Part shown: in pieces, positions 8,872-17,747 of the stretch
Layout: every line of letters starts with the position of its first letter
Position numbering within the stretch: position 1 is the stretch's first letter
Assembly: GCA_020051175.1 (NCBI GenBank)
Contig: JAGVJJ010000011.1
Span: 1 to 64,000, forward strand
Length of the DNA stretch: 64,000 bases
Source of the DNA: Bacteroidia bacterium
Lineage (GTDB): Bacteria > Bacteroidota > Bacteroidia > 2-12-FULL-35-15
Reading direction: 5' to 3'
Made by a program: the position numbers and the translations under genes
The notes under the pieces: generated by a model
Database searches by the model: none
What the model saw: the letters and a program-made list of their open reading frames with translations, nothing else
What the model was told of the DNA's origin: nothing

Positions 8872-10140
8872 ATGGCAACAATAGAAATAAAAGTACCCAG
8901 CCCGGGTGAATCCATTACAGAAGTAGTAATTGCACGTTGGTTAAAAAAAGATGGCGACTATGTTGAGAAAGACGAAGAAGTAGCAGAAATTGATTCCGAT
9001 AAGGCAACGCTGACCATTAATGCTGAAGAGGCTGGCGCAATAAAGCTATTGGCTGCTGAAGGTGATACCGTAAAAGTGGGCCAGGTAGTGTGCTCTATTG
9101 ATACTTCAGCTAAGGGAGAAAGTCAAAAATCAAAAGACAAAAGTGAAGTAGTCACAGAACAAAAAGCTGCAAGCACAAAGCCAAAGGAAGAAGCTACTGT
9201 CAAAACAGCTGAAACCAAAACTGCAAAAACTGAAACAAATTATGCCTCCGGAACACCATCGCCTGCTGCTAAAAAGCTGATGGACGAAAACAAGGTCCCG
9301 GCTGGTAAATTAAGCGGAACCGGTAAAGATGGAAGAATTACAAAAGGGGATGTTTTGAATGCTTTAGCTGCAGGTTTCGACAGCTCATCTTCTTCAGGAT
9401 GGGGAGGAACACGCGATACGGAGCGCCAGAAAATGTCGCCACTGCGTAAAAAACTGGCACAGCGACTGGTAGCTGTTAAAAACGACACAGCTATGCTTAC
9501 TACTTTTAACGAAGTAGACATGAGCGCGATTTACGCCATGCGTGCCAAATACAAAGACAAGTTCAAAGAAGTACATGGTGCAAACCTTGGTTTCATGAGC
9601 TTTTTCACAAAAGCAGTAACCGAAGCATTGAACCATTATCCTGCTGTAAATGCAATGATTGACGGGGAAGAAATTGTATATCACAAATATGCTGATATAG
9701 GTATTGCAGTGAGCGCACCAAAAGGTTTGGTAGTTCCTGTATTGCGCAATGCAGAGCAAATGAGCCTTGCACAAATAGAAACTGAAATAAAAAACCTTGC
9801 TGTAAAAGCACGTGAAAACAAAATAACCCTCGAAGATATGAGCGGTGGAACATTTACCATAACAAACGGTGGTGTGTTTGGCTCTATGATGAGCACCCCT
9901 ATTATCAATCCTCCTCAAAGCGCTATCCTGGGGATGCACAATGTGGTTGAAAGGCCTGTAGCCGTTAACGGACAAGTTGTTATCCGCCCGATGATGTACG
10001 TTGCATTGTCATACGACCACCGCATTATCGATGGCCGCGAATCTGTTGGTTTCCTTGTGAAAGTAAAGGAAATGCTTGAAAACCCGACAAAAATGTTATT
10101 CGGTGGTAAAGATCCGAATGAGATTGTACTGGGCTTATAA
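8872..10140 (+). CDS. sucB: Dihydrolipoyllysine succinyltransferase (E2 of 2-oxoglutarate dehydrogenase)
   Basis: 422 residues in the standard E2 order: one lipoyl domain (1-80) with the lipoylated Lys44 in [11 protein letters not shown]; a Lys/Ala/Thr-rich linker; the E3/E1-binding domain (about 122-165, [19 protein letters not shown]); and the catalytic domain with [10 protein letters not shown], where His383 and Asp387 are the acyltransferase pair. It transfers succinyl from the lipoyl arm to CoA. Being directly downstream of sucA fixes its identity as the 2-oxoglutarate rather than pyruvate complex E2. Confidence 0.97.
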   Translation: MATIEIKVPSPGESITEVVIARWLKKDGDYVEKDEEVAEIDSDKATLTINAEEAGAIKLLAAEGDTVKVGQVVCSIDTSAKGESQKSKDKSEVVTEQKAASTKPKEEATVKTAETKTAKTETNYASGTPSPAAKKLMDENKVPAGKLSGTGKDGRITKGDVLNALAAGFDSSSSSGWGGTRDTERQKMSPLRKKLAQRLVAVKNDTAMLTTFNEVDMSAIYAMRAKYKDKFKEVHGANLGFMSFFTKAVTEALNHYPAVNAMIDGEEIVYHKYADIGIAVSAPKGLVVPVLRNAEQMSLAQIETEIKNLAVKARENKITLEDMSGGTFTITNGGVFGSMMSTPIINPPQSAILGMHNVVERPVAVNGQVVIRPMMYVALSYDHRIIDGRESVGFLVKVKEMLENPTKMLFGGKDPNEIVLGL

Positions 10141-10189
10141 ACAAAATTGCAAGTACTCTTACCGGTCTGTCCAAAGGGATTCTTTGGAC

Positions 10190-10373
10190 AAAGACACAAA
10201 AGTATACAGCAATGAACCTGGTGATGTAAGGGATGTTTCCGTTAACCTTTTGCCGATTTCTTTCAGAACAGGTGTTGGTATCCGCTACTTTTTTTACGGA
10301 TGGTGTGGGTATAAACGTTGAAGCGGGTATCGGTGGCCCTGCAGTACAGGCTGGAATATCATTTAAATTATAA
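10190..10373 (+). pseudogene. Remnant of an outer-membrane beta-barrel gene, frameshifted
   Basis: After sucB there is no intact gene for about 270 bases, but translation shows the end of a beta-barrel protein: NLLPISFRTGVGIRYF in one frame, then TDGVGINVEAGIGGPAVQAG... ending in ISFKL and TAA (10371-10373) in the next frame. The frames join at a run of seven T (10289-10295); six T would restore one frame, reading RYFFTDGVG. The alternating hydrophobic pattern and final aromatic residue are those of a last barrel strand. No start or signal peptide remains. Confidence 0.6.
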
Positions 10374-10383
10374 TTGCATAAGC

Positions 10384-10408
10384 AACAGTTCAGGCAACCT
10401 GAACTGTT
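10384..10408. terminator. Hairpin terminator between convergent genes
   Basis: Perfect 11-base inverted repeat AACAGTTCAGG / CCTGAACTGTT with a CAA loop, followed by a T-rich tract on the plus strand (ACTTATTTTTG). It can end the sucAB transcript and, from the other side, lies just past the stop of the convergent MscS gene. Confidence 0.8.
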
Positions 10409-10410
10409 AC

Positions 10411-11517
10411 TTATTTTTGTCCATCGGTCGCAAGTACAGGTGTTACCTGGTGTGCAAAGCGGCTGCCATTCTTTTCAACAATTTCAATAATCCTGTAATT
10501 GATCTCCTCCCGCACATTCAGGTATATATCGTATTCAATGCTGTCAATAAAATAAAGCACCATTATATTCACAGAGTTTATATCAAACCCATACATGCGT
10601 ACACGAGTTTCGCCTTTAGTAACAAATTCATGGTTTTCAATGGCATTAAATATTTCAGCAACAATATTTTTGAGCTGGTCTGATTTTGTTTCATACACCA
10701 ATCCAAGCGTAAATGTTACACGTTTTTGAGTACGCAATGAAAAGTTATCCAGCTCATTATCGATCAGCTTTTTATTGGGAACGGTAACAAAACTTTTTTC
10801 TGCCGTACGTATACGCGTGCTCCTGAAGCCTATATTTTCTACCTTTCCCTCCACACTTCCTACTTTGATCTGATCGCCAATTACAAAAGGTTTATCAAGG
10901 AATATGGTAAATGAGCCCAAAAGGTTCTCCAATGATTCCTTTGCTGCCAAAGCTATCGCTAAACCACCTATTCCAAGTCCTGCAACAAGAGAAGCAACAT
11001 TCAGTTCGAAAACAGCACCCAGGATAAAAAAAACAGAGAAGATGCAGATAACCACTTTAACAGTCTCTTTTATAAACGGAACCAGCTGATCATCTGTTTT
11101 TGTTTCCGTTAATGAAGCGCGGTGCAAAAATACCACACCAAAAAAATCAACCACCCTAAGCAGTATCCATGTCAGGGACCCAACTATCATTACCTGGAAC
11201 GTACGATAGAACACCATTCTAAGCCCAAATTTCTCAATAGGGCCACAATGCCATTCTTCAGGAAAATCAAGACGGTTGAAGGCCAGGTATATAAAAATAA
11301 GTATCACAAAAACACCCATTGGCCTTTTCAGCAGGGCCAACAGCCGCTCATAACCCACACCGGTAGTATATTTTTGAAGAAATTTAAAAACAAATAAAGT
11401 AAGCAGCTTGGACAATAGCCGCTGAAAAATCAACCCTACCAGGAGTATTCCTGCAAACCAGCAATAGTCTTCCAGCGTGTTTCCCAGAAATGTCATTTTA
11501 AAAAAACTGTTCAGCAT
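10411..11517 (-). CDS. Small-conductance mechanosensitive channel, MscS family
   Basis: 368 residues. Four N-terminal hydrophobic helices precede the pore helix (VASLVAGLGIGGLAIALAA, Gly/Ala packed as in MscS TM3) at about 178-196. The beta domain follows with LLGSFTIFLDKPFVIGDQI and GFRSTRIRTAEKSFVTVPN, the conserved MscS signature, and then an alpha/beta C-terminal domain. The protein opens under membrane tension to release solutes after osmotic downshock. It is longer than E. coli MscS (286) because of extra N-terminal helices. Monocistronic; convergent with sucB. Confidence 0.93.
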   Translation of the reverse strand: MLNSFFKMTFLGNTLEDYCWFAGILLVGLIFQRLLSKLLTLFVFKFLQKYTTGVGYERLLALLKRPMGVFVILIFIYLAFNRLDFPEEWHCGPIEKFGLRMVFYRTFQVMIVGSLTWILLRVVDFFGVVFLHRASLTETKTDDQLVPFIKETVKVVICIFSVFFILGAVFELNVASLVAGLGIGGLAIALAAKESLENLLGSFTIFLDKPFVIGDQIKVGSVEGKVENIGFRSTRIRTAEKSFVTVPNKKLIDNELDNFSLRTQKRVTFTLGLVYETKSDQLKNIVAEIFNAIENHEFVTKGETRVRMYGFDINSVNIMVLYFIDSIEYDIYLNVREEINYRIIEIVEKNGSRFAHQVTPVLATDGQK

Positions 11518-11703
11518 AATAATTAAATTAAGACTGCGTTAGAAAACAATCGTACCAAAGTTGCCAAAAGTATTCCGAATAATCATTACTGAAATTTTTT
11601 TTATTTTGTTTTTGTTTGAAAAAAAAAATTCAGAAATTTGTAATACGTTAAATTTAATAACATAAAAATAACCAATTAGTTTGCAAAACAAATTTCATTC
11701 GCA

Positions 11704-11949
11704 ATGAAAAAATCAGGCAATCCAAAAAACAACTCTGCCAAAAAGAATATTGAAAAGGGCAAAGAGGCCGGTGAGTTAAAAAAAACGACTAAACTGAAGC
11801 CTTTGAAGGAAAAAGAGAAAAAAAGCTGGAAAAACAATCTGAATGATGAGGATGATGAGGATTTCGCTTTTGAAGACGATTTAAAGCTGGATGATGATTT
11901 TGATGAGGATGAAGACGATGATTATTATGACGATGATGACAAATATTAA
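11704..11949 (+). CDS. Small charged protein, basic N-terminus and acidic tail
   Basis: 81 residues of very biased composition: residues 1-50 are rich in Lys and Asn, and residues 51-81 are almost entirely Asp, Glu and Tyr (DDEDFAFEDDLKLDDDFDED). No domain is recognised. Short proteins with such a split charge are common in Bacteroidota, and a role in nucleic-acid or ribosome contact is only a guess. A strong terminator hairpin directly follows, which supports a real transcription unit. The 186-base upstream region is A/T-rich and holds its promoter. Confidence 0.65.
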   Translation: MKKSGNPKNNSAKKNIEKGKEAGELKKTTKLKPLKEKEKKSWKNNLNDEDDEDFAFEDDLKLDDDFDEDEDDDYYDDDDKY

Positions 11950-11970
11950 TCAGTGATATTTTTTTCGCAG

Positions 11971-12002
11971 AAGAACGGTTCAGAAATGGCCGTTCTTTTT
12001 TT
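11971..12002 (+). terminator. Rho-independent terminator
   Basis: AAGAACGG (11971-11978) pairs with CCGTTCTT (11990-11997) across an 11-base loop, followed by a T-run to 12002. It ends the small charged-protein gene and touches the stop codon of convergent anmK. Confidence 0.8.
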
Positions 12003-13089
12003 ATCCCGTTTTTCCCGAATAAACCGCACCTCCGCAATTATCATACCTGGCCCCTGTTACGCTTTGCAAACAATTGTTTTCATTACGCATCCTTAAAACA
12101 CCCAGGAACGCAAATATCAGCGCTTCTTTAAACTCAATCGTATTTTTGTCCGGCACAATTACCGTGTGGCTCGTATGCCGCCTGATTGCATCCATTAGAA
12201 AGGCATTATAAGCTCCCCCGCCCGTAACCAGTATTTTACCGGTATCAAGGTGGTTCAGCGCTTTTGCGGTTTGAATGGCTACATGCTCACAAAAAGTCCG
12301 CAGAAAATCCCTTTCATTAAGCTTGAATTTTTCGATCAAAGGGTGGATATTTTTTATCACCCACTCTTTCCCCAAGGATTTAGGGCTATTTAAGGGCATC
12401 TGGTAAAAAGCCAATGCATTCAGTTCATTCAACAGAGCCTGGTTTATTAGCCCTGTGGAGGCAAGCTGCCCACCATCATCATACTCCTTCCCTACCGCAT
12501 TGCAAATGGCATTCATTACAATATTTACCGGACAAATATCAAACGCAATCCTCCTGGAATCATACTCGTATGAAACATTCGCAAAACCACCCAGGTTAAG
12601 GCAAAAGCTATAATCCTCAAACAGCAATTTATCACCAACAGGTACCAGTGGTGCACCTTGTCCGCCAAGCGCTACGTCCAGGGAACGGAAATCACATACC
12701 GTAGTTAGTCCACACTCTGCTGCAATACTGTTACCAGAACCCACCTGCACAGTAAAACGCCTTTCAGGCTGGTGAAAAATGGTATGCCCGTGCGAAGCAA
12801 TAAAATCGGGCTTTAGAGAATATTTTTTTACAAAATCAGTTACAAGTTTTCCAAGGTAATAACCATATTCTACATTCACCTGATTGAAAGTAACGGCATC
12901 AGTACTTTCAAGCCCCAGCAGCTTTTCCCTCCAGGCAACAGGGTAAGCAACAGTTTCCGCACACACTATCTCATAAGTCCACTTTTGATTGTCGATTATA
13001 AACCTGCAAAAAGCAATATCCACACCATCCAGCGAAGTGCCCGACATGAGACCAATTACAGCGTAATTCTGAGGGCTTTTATTTGCCAT
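12001..13089 (-). CDS. anmK: Anhydro-N-acetylmuramic acid kinase
   Basis: 362 residues, the normal AnmK length (about 370). The N-terminal phosphate-binding loop IGLMSGTSLDGVDIA (residues 12-25), SHGHTIFHQP near 100, NLGGFANVSY near 175 and the C-terminal VTGGGAYN are the family signatures. The enzyme opens and phosphorylates 1,6-anhydro-MurNAc to MurNAc-6-phosphate in the cytoplasm, recycling cell-wall sugar. It stands alone here; murQ is not in the window. The gene is divergent from the acyl-CoA dehydrogenase. Confidence 0.95.
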   Translation of the reverse strand: MANKSPQNYAVIGLMSGTSLDGVDIAFCRFIIDNQKWTYEIVCAETVAYPVAWREKLLGLESTDAVTFNQVNVEYGYYLGKLVTDFVKKYSLKPDFIASHGHTIFHQPERRFTVQVGSGNSIAAECGLTTVCDFRSLDVALGGQGAPLVPVGDKLLFEDYSFCLNLGGFANVSYEYDSRRIAFDICPVNIVMNAICNAVGKEYDDGGQLASTGLINQALLNELNALAFYQMPLNSPKSLGKEWVIKNIHPLIEKFKLNERDFLRTFCEHVAIQTAKALNHLDTGKILVTGGGAYNAFLMDAIRRHTSHTVIVPDKNTIEFKEALIFAFLGVLRMRNENNCLQSVTGARYDNCGGAVYSGKTG

Positions 13090-13119
13090 AAATCGTTAGT
13101 GAATTTCAATTTTTAAAAC

Positions 13120-13127
13120 TATATTTG
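13120..13127 (+). promoter_or_regulatory. Bacteroidota -7 box upstream of the acyl-CoA dehydrogenase
   Basis: TATATTTG matches TAnnTTTG. It lies about 85 bases upstream of the ATG at 13213, leaving an A-rich leader. Confidence 0.5.
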
Positions 13128-13212
13128 TCCTTTATGCCTTTGTTCACTAAAAGACGAACAGAAGCATCAAAGAATAAAAATAAAAGAATTTTCAACATAA
13201 AAACGTATACAA

Positions 13213-14352
13213 ATGCTATTTAACTTGTCGGAAGAGCACCTGATGATTCAGAAGGCAGCTCGTGATTTTGCAAATGATGTTTTAAAACCGGGTGTAATTG
13301 AACGTGATGAACACCAGAAGTTTCCTGCAGAGCAGGTAAAACAAATGGGAGAACTTGGTTTCCTTGGGATGATGGTTTCGCAAAAGTACGGTGGAGGCGG
13401 TATGGACTGCATCTCTTATGTGCTTGCAATGGAAGAAATTTCTAAAATAGATGCCTCTGCATCGGTGGTAATGTCGGTAAATAACTCCCTTGTTTGCTGG
13501 GGTTTGGAAACTTTCGGAACAGAAGAACAAAAACAAAAATACCTTGTGCCATTGGCAAAAGGCGAAATCATAGGGGCATTCTGCCTTTCGGAGCCGGAAG
13601 CTGGCTCTGACGCTACCTCACAGCGCACAACCGCTATTGACAAAGGCGATCATTATGTGATAAACGGAACCAAAAACTGGATCACGAATGGTGGGACAGC
13701 TTCTGTTTATCTTGTAATCGCGCAAACGGATGTTGCAAAAGGTCACCGTGGTATCAATGCATTTATTGTAGAAAAAGGCACTCCGGGATTTGTTGTTGGA
13801 CCAAAAGAAAACAAGCTTGGAATACGTGGTTCAGATACACATTCCCTGATGTTTACTGATGTAAAAGTTCCAAAAGAAAACCGTATTGGCGAAGATGGCT
13901 TTGGTTTTAAGTTCGCGATGCAAACCTTAACCGGTGGGCGTATTGGTATTGCTTCCCAGGCATTGGGTATTGCTTCAGGCGCATATGAACTGGCACTGGC
14001 CTATTCAAAAGAGCGTAAGGCATTCGGAAAAACAATTAACCAGCACCAGATCATCCAGTTTAAACTTGCTGATATGGCTACAGAAATTGAAGCTGCTCGT
14101 TTGCTATGCCTGAAAGCTGCATGGTTAAAAGATAAACACCAGGACTATACTACAGCAAGTGCAATGGCAAAAGTATTTGCTTCTGAACTGGCAATGAGAA
14201 CAACGGTGGAAGCAGTTCAGATTCATGGTGGATACGGATTTGTAAAAGAGTACCACGTGGAGCGTTTGATGCGTGATGCCAAGATTACCCAGATTTATGA
14301 AGGTACATCAGAAGTTCAGCGTATTGTTATTTCAAGATCTATACTTGCTTAG
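13213..14352 (+). CDS. Acyl-CoA dehydrogenase (short-chain/butyryl type)
   Basis: 379 residues, the standard length. FAD-dependent enzyme that makes the alpha-beta double bond in acyl-CoA (beta-oxidation or branched amino-acid breakdown). Motifs: CLSEPEAGSDA near residue 123 (signature 1), the FAD/ETF-facing NGTKNWITNGGTA near 150, QIHGGYGFVKEYHVERLMRD (signature 2) and the catalytic Glu363 in IYEGTSEVQRI. Glu at this place fits short-chain/butyryl-CoA or short/branched-chain enzymes rather than isovaleryl-CoA dehydrogenase. It has its own promoter box and a strong terminator, so it is monocistronic. Confidence 0.94.
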   Translation: MLFNLSEEHLMIQKAARDFANDVLKPGVIERDEHQKFPAEQVKQMGELGFLGMMVSQKYGGGGMDCISYVLAMEEISKIDASASVVMSVNNSLVCWGLETFGTEEQKQKYLVPLAKGEIIGAFCLSEPEAGSDATSQRTTAIDKGDHYVINGTKNWITNGGTASVYLVIAQTDVAKGHRGINAFIVEKGTPGFVVGPKENKLGIRGSDTHSLMFTDVKVPKENRIGEDGFGFKFAMQTLTGGRIGIASQALGIASGAYELALAYSKERKAFGKTINQHQIIQFKLADMATEIEAARLLCLKAAWLKDKHQDYTTASAMAKVFASELAMRTTVEAVQIHGGYGFVKEYHVERLMRDAKITQIYEGTSEVQRIVISRSILA

Positions 14353-14384
14353 TTCTGTTGTTTAAAGTTCCAGGTTTAAAGTTT

Positions 14385-14435
14385 CAGGTTCTGTGTTTGG
14401 CTAAAATTGGGCCCTAAACAGAACCTGTTTTTTTT
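14385..14435 (+). terminator. Rho-independent terminator after the acyl-CoA dehydrogenase
   Basis: CAGGTTCTGT (14385-14394) pairs exactly with ACAGAACCTG (14418-14427), with partial pairing inside, followed by eight T (14428-14435). It separates the dehydrogenase from bioD. Confidence 0.85.
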
Positions 14436-14448
14436 AAAATCGATTTTA

Positions 14449-15060
14449 ATGAAACGATATTTTATAACCGGCATTGGTACCGATGTAGGCAAAACAGTTG
14501 CTTCAGCCATTGTTGTGGAAGCATTGAAAGCCGACTATTGGAAGCCTGTACAGGCAGGTGATCTGGGAAATACAGATACAATGAAAGTGAAAGGGCTTGT
14601 AAGCAGTGTACAATCACAGTTTCACAAAGAAGCATACCGCTTCACTCAACCTATGTCGCCCCATGCAGCTGCGGCTGTTGATGGGGTACAGATAGATACA
14701 AAAAAACTGATACTGCCCGAAACCTCAAATACACTTATTATTGAAGGTGCCGGTGGGCTTATGGCTCCGCTAAAAAAAAATTTTCTGGTAATTGATTTAA
14801 TTCAGCAGCTGAAAGCAGAAGTTATTCTTGTATCACGCAATTACCTGGGCAGCATCAATCACACCTTGTTATCAGCCGATGCTTTGAAGAACAGGAGGAT
14901 TCCGGTGGCAGGTATTGTGTTTAACGGTGCACCCACACCTTCTTCAGAAGAATATATTTTAAATTCCACTGGTTACAAATGCCTTCTGCGCATTGGAGAG
15001 GAAAACACCATCGATCAGACTACAGTAAAGCGTTATGCATCACTACTTGCTTTGAAATAA
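14449..15060 (+). CDS. bioD: Dethiobiotin synthetase
   Basis: 203 residues from ATG 14449; an earlier in-frame TTG-type start would lie inside the upstream terminator and add a non-conserved leader, so it is rejected. The P-loop GIGTDVGKT (residues 8-16) is diagnostic, followed by YWKPVQAGD, FTQPMSPHAAA and the GAGGLMAPL switch. The enzyme closes the ureido ring of dethiobiotin from 7,8-diaminopelargonate, CO2 and ATP. No other bio gene is adjacent in the window. A carbonic anhydrase gene, which interconverts CO2 and bicarbonate, happens to follow. Confidence 0.95.
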   Translation: MKRYFITGIGTDVGKTVASAIVVEALKADYWKPVQAGDLGNTDTMKVKGLVSSVQSQFHKEAYRFTQPMSPHAAAAVDGVQIDTKKLILPETSNTLIIEGAGGLMAPLKKNFLVIDLIQQLKAEVILVSRNYLGSINHTLLSADALKNRRIPVAGIVFNGAPTPSSEEYILNSTGYKCLLRIGEENTIDQTTVKRYASLLALK

Positions 15061-15122
15061 TATTGAAACAGGCTCTGCCAAGGGACTGTATATCTCACTT
15101 TTTATTTTCGGGTTTCAGTTAC

Positions 15123-15130
15123 TATATTTG
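15123..15130 (+). promoter_or_regulatory. Bacteroidota -7 box upstream of carbonic anhydrase
   Basis: TATATTTG, an exact TAnnTTTG match, 40 bases upstream of the ATG at 15171. Confidence 0.55.
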
Positions 15131-15170
15131 CTGGAATACCATGTAAAAACAATATCTAAAAAAATATCCC

Positions 15171-15803
15171 ATGCGTGAAGCTTATGACAAGCTGCTAAGC
15201 GGCAACAAAAAATGGTCAGAAGAAAAACTAAAACAGGATCCTGATTTTTTTAAAAACCTGACCTTGGGACAGCATCCGGAACACCTATGGATTGGTTGTT
15301 CGGACAGCAGAGTACCCGCAAATGAAATTACCAACACCAAATCAGGCGAAATATTCGTACATCGTAATATTGCGAACATGGTAGTACACACCGATTTTAA
15401 CCTGATGAGTGTTTTGTACTATGCTGTGGAAGTGTTGCATGTAAAGCACATTATTGTTTGCGGACATTATGGTTGTGGTGGTGTAGCGGCAGCTATGACC
15501 AATAAGGACCACGGTTTTGTAAACAACTGGTTGCGCAACATCAAAGAAGTGTATCACAAACACCGAACAGAGCTGGAGGCAATTGCAGATTTAAAGCAAA
15601 GGGAAAACAGGCTGGTGGAACTGAATGTGATTGAACAGGTACAAAACCTGGGTAAAACGCGCATTGTTCAAAATGCATGGAAGAAACAAGAGCTACAGGT
15701 TCATGGATGGGTGTATGGGTTCAACAACGGACTCATCACTGATTTGCATGTAATGATGGATGAAACCAATGATGTACAGCCTATTTTCAGGTATGAGCTG
15801 TAA
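15171..15803 (+). CDS. can: Beta-class carbonic anhydrase
   Basis: 210 residues. Zinc ligands are visible as Cys43 in IGCSDSRVPANE, His99 and Cys102 in CGHYGCGG; the Asp45-Arg47 dyad is intact, as expected for an active beta-CA. It interconverts CO2 and bicarbonate in the cytoplasm, supplying bicarbonate to carboxylases. The conserved HRNIANMV is at about residues 64-71. Own promoter box upstream and strong bidirectional terminator downstream. Confidence 0.95.
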   Translation: MREAYDKLLSGNKKWSEEKLKQDPDFFKNLTLGQHPEHLWIGCSDSRVPANEITNTKSGEIFVHRNIANMVVHTDFNLMSVLYYAVEVLHVKHIIVCGHYGCGGVAAAMTNKDHGFVNNWLRNIKEVYHKHRTELEAIADLKQRENRLVELNVIEQVQNLGKTRIVQNAWKKQELQVHGWVYGFNNGLITDLHVMMDETNDVQPIFRYEL

Positions 15804-15815
15804 GCTACAGCTACA

Positions 15816-15863
15816 CTAATAAAAACGACCTGTTGATAATGTTCAACAGGCCGTTTTTATTAG
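15816..15863. terminator. Long bidirectional terminator
   Basis: An almost perfect inverted repeat of about 20 pairs, CTAATAAAAACG... pairing with ...CGTTTTTATTAG, loop around 15836-15842. A-rich and T-rich arms make it work on both strands: it ends the carbonic anhydrase gene (+) and the T9SS protein gene (-). Confidence 0.85.
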
Positions 15864-15880
15864 ATAGAAGGAGTGGCGTT

Positions 15881-17569
15881 CTACTTATTGATTATAATTT
15901 TTCTTATAGTACTTTCCTCATCATTTTTGATATTCAGAAAATAGCTGCCATTGGACTGACCAGACAAATCAATAGTTTCTTTGTTATTTCTTAATCGTTT
16001 TGTATAAACTGCTTTACCAATTACATTATAAACTGTAGCAACGGTATTTTCAGAGACGCTCTCCATGTATATTGTAAATATTCCATCCTCAGATGGGCTT
16101 GGATAAACCGTTGTTAATATTTTCGAACCAGCTTCATTGATGCTTACGGTATATATAACCTCACAAACAGAATCTGAACACCCTGCTGCATTTGTAACTG
16201 TTAGGCATGCTGTAACCGGTATATCCGCAACGGTATATGTATAGGTTGGATTTTGTATTACGGAACTGTCACCAGACAAATAGTCTCCAAAATCCCAATA
16301 CCATGTCGTAACACCACCTGTTGATAAATCAGTATATGTTACTGTGCTTGCGCTATCAGTAAAACTGAATGCCGCAACCGGATAAGCAGAAATAGTTACA
16401 GATGCATCCGATGTATCTTTGCAACCCATATCACTTGTTACGATCTGGCTTACGGAATAAACCCCGGCAGCAGCAAACACGTGAGATGGTGATTGCAATG
16501 CGCTGGTATTGTTAGCTCCGCTTCCAGGATCACCAAAATTCCATGCATAGCCGGAAATACTTCCACCTGAAATTGTTGATACATCAGTAAACGATACATT
16601 GGTTCCAACACAAATGCCAGTGCCGCTGGTTGAAATAACCCATGACGAAAGAGGTTTTGGGTAAACATACACAGTATCGGTATACGAATCCGTATTTGAT
16701 GAGTCATCCGTTACCGTAAGCGTAACCAAATACATTCCCGGATTAGCAAAATAATGCACCGGATTTTGAACACTATCTGTAGGACTACCAATTCCAAAGT
16801 TCCAGTCCCAGCTGATAATATTCATTACAGCTGTTGACATGTCCATAAAATGGATACTATCGCCCTCACAAACATTATTGGCCGTATACTGAGCCGTTAT
16901 CATACCATTTACAGAACCATTAATGGTTACGTTATCGATACTGAATGTACCACCACTACTTTCTGCATTCCACCCGTAAAAGCGAAACGTAACGGCAGTG
17001 GTCAGATTTGTATAACCCGGCCCGGTCAACGAAATCGTACTTCCGTTTTGATTACTTGTGGTTGCATCAGTGTTCCAGAAAAAAACACCTCCCGGGTAAA
17101 TATCGAGGTTAGTATTTGCCGGAACAATAAGGGGCGTAAGGTTGCTGGCATAATTATCGGCACTGGATCGCACCGCATAGGTTCTGATACCGGTACCCGA
17201 ACGCTGAACACTAAAAGTAATGGAAGACAGGTCGATGCTATAGCCTGAATTTGGTGTAACAGTTACTTCATAGTACTGGGTAGTATCAATACTTCCGGAC
17301 AATGAATCATACACATTTATTCCGTTAGTGGCTCCAACAGGCCAGTTCGTAAATGAAAAACGGGCAGTAGCGTTAGGGTTAGCAGGTGTACCCACCGCTG
17401 TAAAGGCCCCAAAAGTAACATTAGTAACTGTTGGTAAGGGAGTTGGATCAGTTAACCCTGAATTAGTTTTAACACTGTCAAAATCGTACACAGCAGTAAA
17501 ATTCTGGGCAATTGATACATTTGCCGCCAAAAATGCAGCAACAAACAAGGCAGTAATTTTTCTTTTCAT
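15881..17569 (-). CDS. T9SS-secreted PKD-domain protein
   Basis: 562 residues from ATG 17569 (the longer ORF to 17617 lacks a plausible leader). A signal peptide (ITALFVAAFLAANVSIAQ) is followed by an N-terminal domain of about 210 residues, shared with the next gene; then PKD-type repeats (STAVMNIISWDWNFG near 255, SGYAWNFGDPGSG near 345, VTTWYWDFGDY near 430). The last 80 residues are a type IX secretion type A sorting domain (VYPSPSEDGIFTIYM ... GSYFLNIK ... KIIINK). It should be exported across the outer membrane and anchored on the surface; function unknown. Confidence 0.85.
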   Translation of the reverse strand: MKRKITALFVAAFLAANVSIAQNFTAVYDFDSVKTNSGLTDPTPLPTVTNVTFGAFTAVGTPANPNATARFSFTNWPVGATNGINVYDSLSGSIDTTQYYEVTVTPNSGYSIDLSSITFSVQRSGTGIRTYAVRSSADNYASNLTPLIVPANTNLDIYPGGVFFWNTDATTSNQNGSTISLTGPGYTNLTTAVTFRFYGWNAESSGGTFSIDNVTINGSVNGMITAQYTANNVCEGDSIHFMDMSTAVMNIISWDWNFGIGSPTDSVQNPVHYFANPGMYLVTLTVTDDSSNTDSYTDTVYVYPKPLSSWVISTSGTGICVGTNVSFTDVSTISGGSISGYAWNFGDPGSGANNTSALQSPSHVFAAAGVYSVSQIVTSDMGCKDTSDASVTISAYPVAAFSFTDSASTVTYTDLSTGGVTTWYWDFGDYLSGDSSVIQNPTYTYTVADIPVTACLTVTNAAGCSDSVCEVIYTVSINEAGSKILTTVYPSPSEDGIFTIYMESVSENTVATVYNVIGKAVYTKRLRNNKETIDLSGQSNGSYFLNIKNDEESTIRKIIINK

Positions 17570-17690
17570 TATTAATTGATTTAAACTGTAAGTACTAAAG
17601 CGAAAGCTTATAAGCAAAAATAGCGTAAAAGTGTCAATCGTCAGCTACCGGGGTATTAATTTAATATGCATATTCTTGAAAATCTGACAA

Positions 17691-17728
17691 AAAACAAACG
17701 CCTGTGGAATTGTTATCCGCAGGCGTTT
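17691..17728 (-). terminator. Rho-independent terminator
   Basis: AAACGCCTGTGGA (17696-17708) pairs with TCCGCAGGCGTTT (17716-17728) across seven bases, with a T-rich tail on the minus strand. It ends the shorter T9SS gene (stop at 17748). Confidence 0.82.
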
Positions 17729-17747
17729 TAAAAAATTATAGCTAAGA

